Positions 7,116-10,341 of a stretch of 10,341 nt of DNA are shown here, in pieces. The number at the start of each line of letters is the position of its first letter. The stretch's first letter is position 1. Position numbers and translations under genes: made by a program. This DNA comes from Desulfobacteraceae bacterium (lineage in GTDB: Bacteria; Desulfobacterota; Desulfobacteria; Desulfobacterales; Desulfobacteraceae). The notes beneath the pieces were generated by a model. That model ran no database searches. It saw only the letters and a program-made list of their open reading frames with translations, and was not told where the DNA came from. The DNA lies in contig JAAEMC010000237.1 in the NCBI GenBank assembly GCA_024225895.1, positions 1-10,341 of the forward strand. The letters run 5' to 3'.

Positions 7116-7949
7116 CTATGCCTCTTTCCAAGCTTTTTTGCTCCGGGTGATTTTCTTTTGCACATTTGCCCAGGTATTTGTTTTTAAAAAAGATTCATCA
7201 TAACGGTTGATCATCTCCATAAACATTCCAAAAGGCATAGTGAAGGATAATTCATCAGTCTTAAAAAATTTTCTTGCTGAAGGATCGCAGCCGCCAATAA
7301 CTGCTTTATTAAGCCCTTTGGCAAGATAATGTAAAGGCCATACAACAAGGCTGCCGCAGGCGGCGCTCCAGGGAGTAACGACAACTTCAGGATCGTTTGT
7401 TACAAATGTTGCCAATCGGTGAAGACCGCTTAAAGCTTCAGGTCTTACAAAAAAAGTGACAAGCTGGGGATTTTCATTCTTTGCAAAACTGTTTAAAGGT
7501 TTGAAAACACAAAATTTGTTAGACGCAGGTTTTAGATCAATGTAGTCGAGTATCTTTTTAAAATTGTCCGGGGAATCACAGTAAAATTCGCCTTTCATTC
7601 TATTTGGGATGCCAGTGGAAACGTAATGAATGATGGTTTCAGGCAGTGGATCAAGAAAGCCAAACCAGAAAGCTCCACCAGCGCATCCGAATTGTTGAGC
7701 GGAAAAGTATGCTGCGGTTTTCTTTTTACGGGCAAGCCATATTTTCCCCATCACACACGAAAAGTTAGAAAATACTGTTTGCCAATCAATTTCATTGTTG
7801 ATTTCTTTTTCAAGCGTAGGAAGTTCCATAGGCTTTGGAGAGAAGCCATTATTAGGTTTCTTATCAGTAAAAAAAGTCCCTATGGGTTGCTCATCAAGCC
7901 CTGAAGTATCAAGGAATTTTGGTAATAATTCTAATATGTTTTTATTCAT
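7116..7949 (-). CDS. DUF169 family protein (COG2043-like)
   Basis: A 277-residue soluble protein matching the DUF169 pattern, whose function is unknown. Features typical of the family are visible: an N-terminal PIGTFF segment (22-27), C65 in the FSCVMGK region, FGCAGGAFWFGF (87-98), the middle LVTFFVRPEALSGLHRLA (163-180), an SAACGS (195-200) and GGCDPSARKF (219-228), then LSFTMPFGMF (234-243). C65, C89, C198 and C221 are candidates for conserved cysteines that might bind a metal, cluster or cofactor, but this is conjecture. There is no signal peptide or membrane segment. A GAGG about 4-5 nt upstream supports ATG 7949. It is the third gene of the marR cassette, 96 nt after the TIGR04076 gene; that gap contains a 7-bp inverted repeat TCTCTGC (7995-8001) / GCAGAGA (8027-8033) and no clear promoter. 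Confidence 0.85.
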   Translation of the reverse strand: MNKNILELLPKFLDTSGLDEQPIGTFFTDKKPNNGFSPKPMELPTLEKEINNEIDWQTVFSNFSCVMGKIWLARKKKTAAYFSAQQFGCAGGAFWFGFLDPLPETIIHYVSTGIPNRMKGEFYCDSPDNFKKILDYIDLKPASNKFCVFKPLNSFAKNENPQLVTFFVRPEALSGLHRLATFVTNDPEVVVTPWSAACGSLVVWPLHYLAKGLNKAVIGGCDPSARKFFKTDELSFTMPFGMFMEMINRYDESFLKTNTWANVQKKITRSKKAWKEA

Positions 7950-8045
7950 ACTGCCTCTTATTTATATCACTTATATTTTTAAATAATTGTTTGATCTCTG
8001 CTGTGTTCAATAAAAGTACCCTCATGGCAGAGAGTTGCTAAAATT

Positions 8046-8357
8046 TTACTCGTCAATTTTTTCTATTTTAAATATTACAGGACGGAATAGATCCGTACAC
8101 GTTGCCAGGGCTGAATTTTTTTCTTTCATAATATCAAATGTGCTGCCCGATGCGATGGCAAGAATATATGGACGAAGATCAGCCCACGCAGATGCGCATA
8201 TGCCTTCAGGCATTTCATAAGGATTAGAAATGATAAACTCCTGATTATCTTCAACCCTGTCACAGATTGAGAAGTTTTCCGGGTTTTTTGTATAAGAATT
8301 AACTATTTCCTTGTTAAACCCTCTTTGAATAACTGTAACTTTACATTTATGATACAT
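8046..8357 (-). CDS. TIGR04076 family small protein
   Basis: A protein of 103 residues in the uncharacterised TIGR04076 family. Family-like features run in order: KCKVTVIQRGFNKE near the N-terminus, then C32, the MPEGICASAWADLRPYI block (about 49-65) and the closing CTDLFRPVIFKIE (about 87-99). Cysteines at C5, C32, C54 and C87 may be functional. The frame is open back to an ATG at 8465, which would add 36 residues, but the internal ATG at 8357 is chosen. It has AGGAG (8366-8370) at 8 nt, and homology starts there. The upstream ATG lies 4 nt from a repressor operator, so it is probably close to or before the transcript start. Second gene of the marR cassette; no biochemical role is known to me. 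Confidence 0.8.
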   Translation of the reverse strand: MYHKCKVTVIQRGFNKEIVNSYTKNPENFSICDRVEDNQEFIISNPYEMPEGICASAWADLRPYILAIASGSTFDIMKEKNSALATCTDLFRPVIFKIEKIDE

Positions 8358-8469
8358 AATATTATCTCCTGTTTTTATTGATGGATTCTTAAAAAGAACA
8401 TTTTTTTGCTTAAAAACATCAAGCAAGCTAAAAATTAATGATTCCTCCTTTAATTTTGTTGTCATAGTT

Positions 8470-8489
8470 ATAGTTGGTATAGCAACTAT
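8470..8489 (-). promoter_or_regulatory. MarR-type operator upstream of the TIGR04076 gene
   Basis: A perfect inverted repeat with 7-bp arms: ATAGTTG (8470-8476), a 6-nt spacer, CAACTAT (8483-8489). It lies in the 44-nt gap after marR. A near copy (18 of 20 positions when aligned in opposite orientation) lies in front of marR. A weak minus-strand promoter may overlap it (TTGTAA near 8509-8514, TAGATA near 8487-8492). Confidence 0.75.
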
Positions 8490-8509
8490 CTATATAAAAA
8501 AAACGCATA

Positions 8510-8953
8510 TTACAATTCATTCTCAATGCTTTTGCAAATAGTGTTCAATGATTGAATCAACTCTTTTACCTGCTTTTTATCCAGGGAATGTTTACAAATT
8601 CCATCTGTTTTTTGCGTAACAGGGTTAACTGCTTTTAATATCTTTTTACCCTGTTCGGTTATATGTATTCGATTCATTCTACGGTCCCTGTCATCTCTGC
8701 GGCGTTCAATATAGGAACTCTTTTCTAATAAATCGAGTATTCGTGTTATATTAGTTTTATCTTTCAGGCTTTTTTCAGCTATTTTTGTCTGTGACACAGC
8801 AGGATTTTCCAAAATGACTTTCAGCACAAGCCACTGCTCATTTGTTATGTTGAAACCCTCCTTTAAAAGCTTATTTAAAAGGGTTTTCATATACCAGTTT
8901 GTCCTGCCTATGGCATAACCGAGTGAATTTGTTTTGCTGTTGTTTTCTGTCAT
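8510..8953 (-). CDS. MarR-family transcriptional regulator
   Basis: A 147-residue winged-helix regulator of standard MarR size. The DNA-binding core lies at about residues 36-105. It contains ITNEQWLVLKVILENP, the recognition-helix region SQTKIAEKSLKDKTNITRIL, and the wing YIERRRDDRDRRMNRIHIT with its typical R-x-D-x-R-D-R-R cluster and TEQGKKIL. The flanking helices form the dimer interface. A single C-terminal cysteine pair (C119 and C138 region) might be redox-relevant but is not a known motif. The ATG at 8953 lacks a clear ribosome site. The gene opens a leftward cassette with TIGR04076 and DUF169 genes and lies between two nearly identical palindromes, so it most likely represses itself and the two genes downstream. 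The inducer is unknown. Confidence 0.92.
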   Translation of the reverse strand: MTENNSKTNSLGYAIGRTNWYMKTLLNKLLKEGFNITNEQWLVLKVILENPAVSQTKIAEKSLKDKTNITRILDLLEKSSYIERRRDDRDRRMNRIHITEQGKKILKAVNPVTQKTDGICKHSLDKKQVKELIQSLNTICKSIENEL

Positions 8954-8975
8954 ATCAATATTAAATCGCTATAAT

Positions 8976-9019
8976 ATAATTGCTACACCAACTATATTCA
9001 TACCAACTATATTCGTCAA
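8976..9019 (-). promoter_or_regulatory. marR promoter with overlapping operator and extra half-site
   Basis: On the minus strand a good sigma-70-type promoter is present: -35 TTGACG (9014-9019), 17-bp spacer, -10 TATAGT (8991-8996). The operator ATAATTG-N6-CAACTAT (8976-8995) covers the -10 and the expected start point near 8984. A third CAACTAT half-site (9004-9010) lies in the spacer, as part of a 13-bp direct repeat ACCAACTATATTC (8987-8999 and 9002-9014) with a 15-bp period. Repressor bound here would block polymerase directly. Confidence 0.75.
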
Positions 9020-9026
9020 GAGTTTT

Positions 9027-9110
9027 TTATCGTGCAATAAAAATTTCCGTGTAACTCATTGCATTCTTTTTAAGTTTGTAACAAAATTCGCAGCAATCTG
9101 CTCCTTGCAT
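9027..9110 (-). CDS. Possible 27-aa cysteine-rich peptide
   Basis: An ATG at 9110 opens a 27-codon frame ending TAA at 9027. It has an unusual ADCCEFCYKLKKN motif (three cysteines within four residues) and ends YTEIFIAR. It lies between the histidine kinase stop and the marR promoter on the same strand. No ribosome site precedes the ATG, and the frame is also open far upstream as an antisense-phase shadow of the kinase gene, so chance is a strong alternative. Listed only because the gap has no other content. Confidence 0.15.
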   Translation of the reverse strand: MQGADCCEFCYKLKKNAMSYTEIFIAR

Positions 9111-9144
9111 GATGGCCGGAGAGCGGGTCAACTCCAAGCTTCTT

Positions 9145-10341
9145 TTAAAAAAACGTATGATTGGCATCATCCTTTGCAAAGGGAAACCGGATGATGAAGG
9201 TAGTGCCGCCGGATGCTTCATGTTTAGTGACTTCGATGTGGCCCTTGCATTCTTTGATAATTCCGTAGCTGATGGACAGGCCGATGCCGGTACCTTTACC
9301 CACCTCTTTGGTGGTAAAAAAGGGTTCAAAAATTTTTTCCTGGATATCATCTTGAATGCCGGTGCCCGTATCCGAGACTTTGACCACCACATGTTCTTCT
9401 TTTCCCCGGGTTTGGATAAAGATCTTTTCATTGTCGATTTTGGTGCCGTTGTTTTCACTTTTTTCTTCAATGGCATCCCTGGCATTGACCAGCAGATTGA
9501 TAAAAACCTGCTCAATACGACTGGGATCGGCAATAATGGGGGGAACCGGATCGCAGGTATCCCAGACCACTTCAATGCCCCGGACCTTGAGTTGCTGGCT
9601 GAAAATATCATGAGCCCTTTTTAAGAGTTCGTTCACATTGACCCGTTCAAAATTGATGTCGGATTTTCTGGCAAAATGGCGCATGTGTTCAATGATTTTC
9701 GATGCCCTGTCTACATTTCCGTTGATTTTTAACAACAGCCTGTGGAGAATCTCGTCTTCAATGGCTGCTTTTTGATTGATTTTTTTCAAAATAAAATCAC
9801 TGGCGGTTTTAATGACCGATAAGGGCTGGTTCAGTTCGTGGGCAACGCCTGTGGACATCTCTCCTAGGGTAGCCATTTTCCCGGCCTGGATCAGTTCCCG
9901 TTCGGTTTCAAGGCGCTGGGTGATATCGCTGGTAGTAACTAAAAGCACCTGTTTGTCTTCATATTCCGAAGGGGAGACCCAGATATCGACGTAAATGGTT
10001 TTGTCATCCCTGGTTTTCTGTTTGACCCTGTTTAAAATGGCTGATGACTTGATCAGTTTAACCATTTTATTTTTTTCATCCTCCATGAACAATTTTTCAA
10101 ATGAGTTTTGAAGGATCTCCTGTTTTTTAAACCCATACACGGATTGGACGCTCTGGTTGCAGTCAATGAGTTCCAGGCTTTCATTATCCAGGACAAAGAC
10201 CGGATTGGGAATATTGTTGAAAATGGACTGGTATTTTTTTTCAGATGCTTCAAGGCGTTTCTCAAGTCGTTTTCTTGCTGTGATATCCAGACTCATTTCA
10301 ATGACTGAGGTCACTTCTCCTTTTACATTTTTTAAAGGTGA
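9145..10341 (-). CDS. PAS-containing sensor histidine kinase, 5'-truncated by the window edge
   Basis: The reading frame is open to the right edge, giving the last 398 residues. The visible N-terminal residues read as the end of one PAS/PAC unit (SPLKNVKGEV...MSLDITARK, 1-24), so at least one PAS domain lies outside. A second PAS domain follows at about 33-142, ending in LLVTTSDITQR. The dimerisation and phosphoacceptor domain carries GVAHELNQPL with H168 as the phosphorylated histidine. The catalytic ATP-binding domain shows the N box (about 281-292, NLLVNARDAIE), the G1 box DTGTGI (324-329), the F box FEPFFTTK (338-345) and the G2 box GKGTGIGL (348-355). No receiver domain follows. In the visible part it is soluble. 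GTG 10314 is not the start because homology continues upstream. A cognate response regulator is not in the window, so the signal and target are unknown. Confidence 0.95.
   Translation of the reverse strand, partial: SPLKNVKGEVTSVIEMSLDITARKRLEKRLEASEKKYQSIFNNIPNPVFVLDNESLELIDCNQSVQSVYGFKKQEILQNSFEKLFMEDEKNKMVKLIKSSAILNRVKQKTRDDKTIYVDIWVSPSEYEDKQVLLVTTSDITQRLETERELIQAGKMATLGEMSTGVAHELNQPLSVIKTASDFILKKINQKAAIEDEILHRLLLKINGNVDRASKIIEHMRHFARKSDINFERVNVNELLKRAHDIFSQQLKVRGIEVVWDTCDPVPPIIADPSRIEQVFINLLVNARDAIEEKSENNGTKIDNEKIFIQTRGKEEHVVVKVSDTGTGIQDDIQEKIFEPFFTTKEVGKGTGIGLSISYGIIKECKGHIEVTKHEASGGTTFIIRFPFAKDDANHTFF

Noticed and set aside
7995..8033. TCTCTGC / GCAGAGA inverted repeat between the TIGR04076 and DUF169 genes considered as a terminator
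   Set aside because: The 7-bp stem has a 25-nt loop and no adjacent T-run on the minus strand; it is mentioned only in the DUF169 entry.
9029..9055. TGCAAT / ATTGCA hairpin near 9033-9065 considered as a terminator for the kinase gene
   Set aside because: The stem is 6 bp with a long loop and no T-run follows it on the minus strand.
9162..9177. TGGCAT...TTTGC resembling a sigma-54 promoter
   Set aside because: The GG-to-GC spacing is 13 rather than 12 and the site lies inside the kinase coding sequence.
9027..9611. 194-codon minus-strand frame overlapping the kinase catalytic domain
   Set aside because: It is a phase-shifted reading of the histidine kinase, whose own frame carries all the conserved N, G1, F and G2 boxes. 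Only its last 27 codons fall outside the kinase.
1..10341. CRISPR arrays, tRNA or rRNA genes, complete insertion sequences
   Set aside because: No regularly spaced repeats, cloverleaf-like genes or transposase frames were seen on either strand.

Overview
The window reads as AT-rich bacterial DNA. The most economical guess is an anaerobic Desulfobacterota (Desulfobacterales-type) genome, because a Dpp/Nik-type ABC importer, a DUF169 protein, a TIGR04076 protein and a PAS histidine kinase of this style occur together in that group. This is an inference from gene families, not a proven placement.

Layout. Positions 1-327 hold no convincing complete gene. They carry an imperfect hairpin (78-124) that looks like a mobile-element scar, a -35-like TTGACA, and a perfect 40-bp palindrome (260-299) just before the first gene. 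Positions 328-6845 form one rightward operon: a TetR-family regulator, a lipoprotein substrate-binding protein with an unusual C-terminal extension, a possible 39-codon small gene, two permeases and two ATPases. The last four genes overlap each other by 4-8 nt. Together they encode a complete five-part peptide/nickel-class ABC importer (SBP_bac_5, two BPD permeases, two oligo_HPY-type ATPases), probably autoregulated by the TetR protein through the palindrome. The substrate cannot be read from sequence alone.

Positions 6846-7115 are a non-coding junction between convergent operons, with a weak terminator candidate, a 25-bp imperfect direct repeat and a 12-bp perfect inverted repeat.

Positions 7116-9020 are a leftward cassette: marR, then a TIGR04076-family small protein, then a DUF169 protein. 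Two nearly identical MarR-type operators (ATAGTTG-N6-CAACTAT) flank marR. One lies over the -10 of the marR promoter, and the other lies directly in front of the TIGR04076 gene. This compact, self-regulated pair of uncharacterised protein families is the best candidate here for an undescribed system. Positions 9145-10341 hold the C-terminal 398 residues of a PAS-containing hybrid-free sensor histidine kinase that runs off the right edge on the minus strand.
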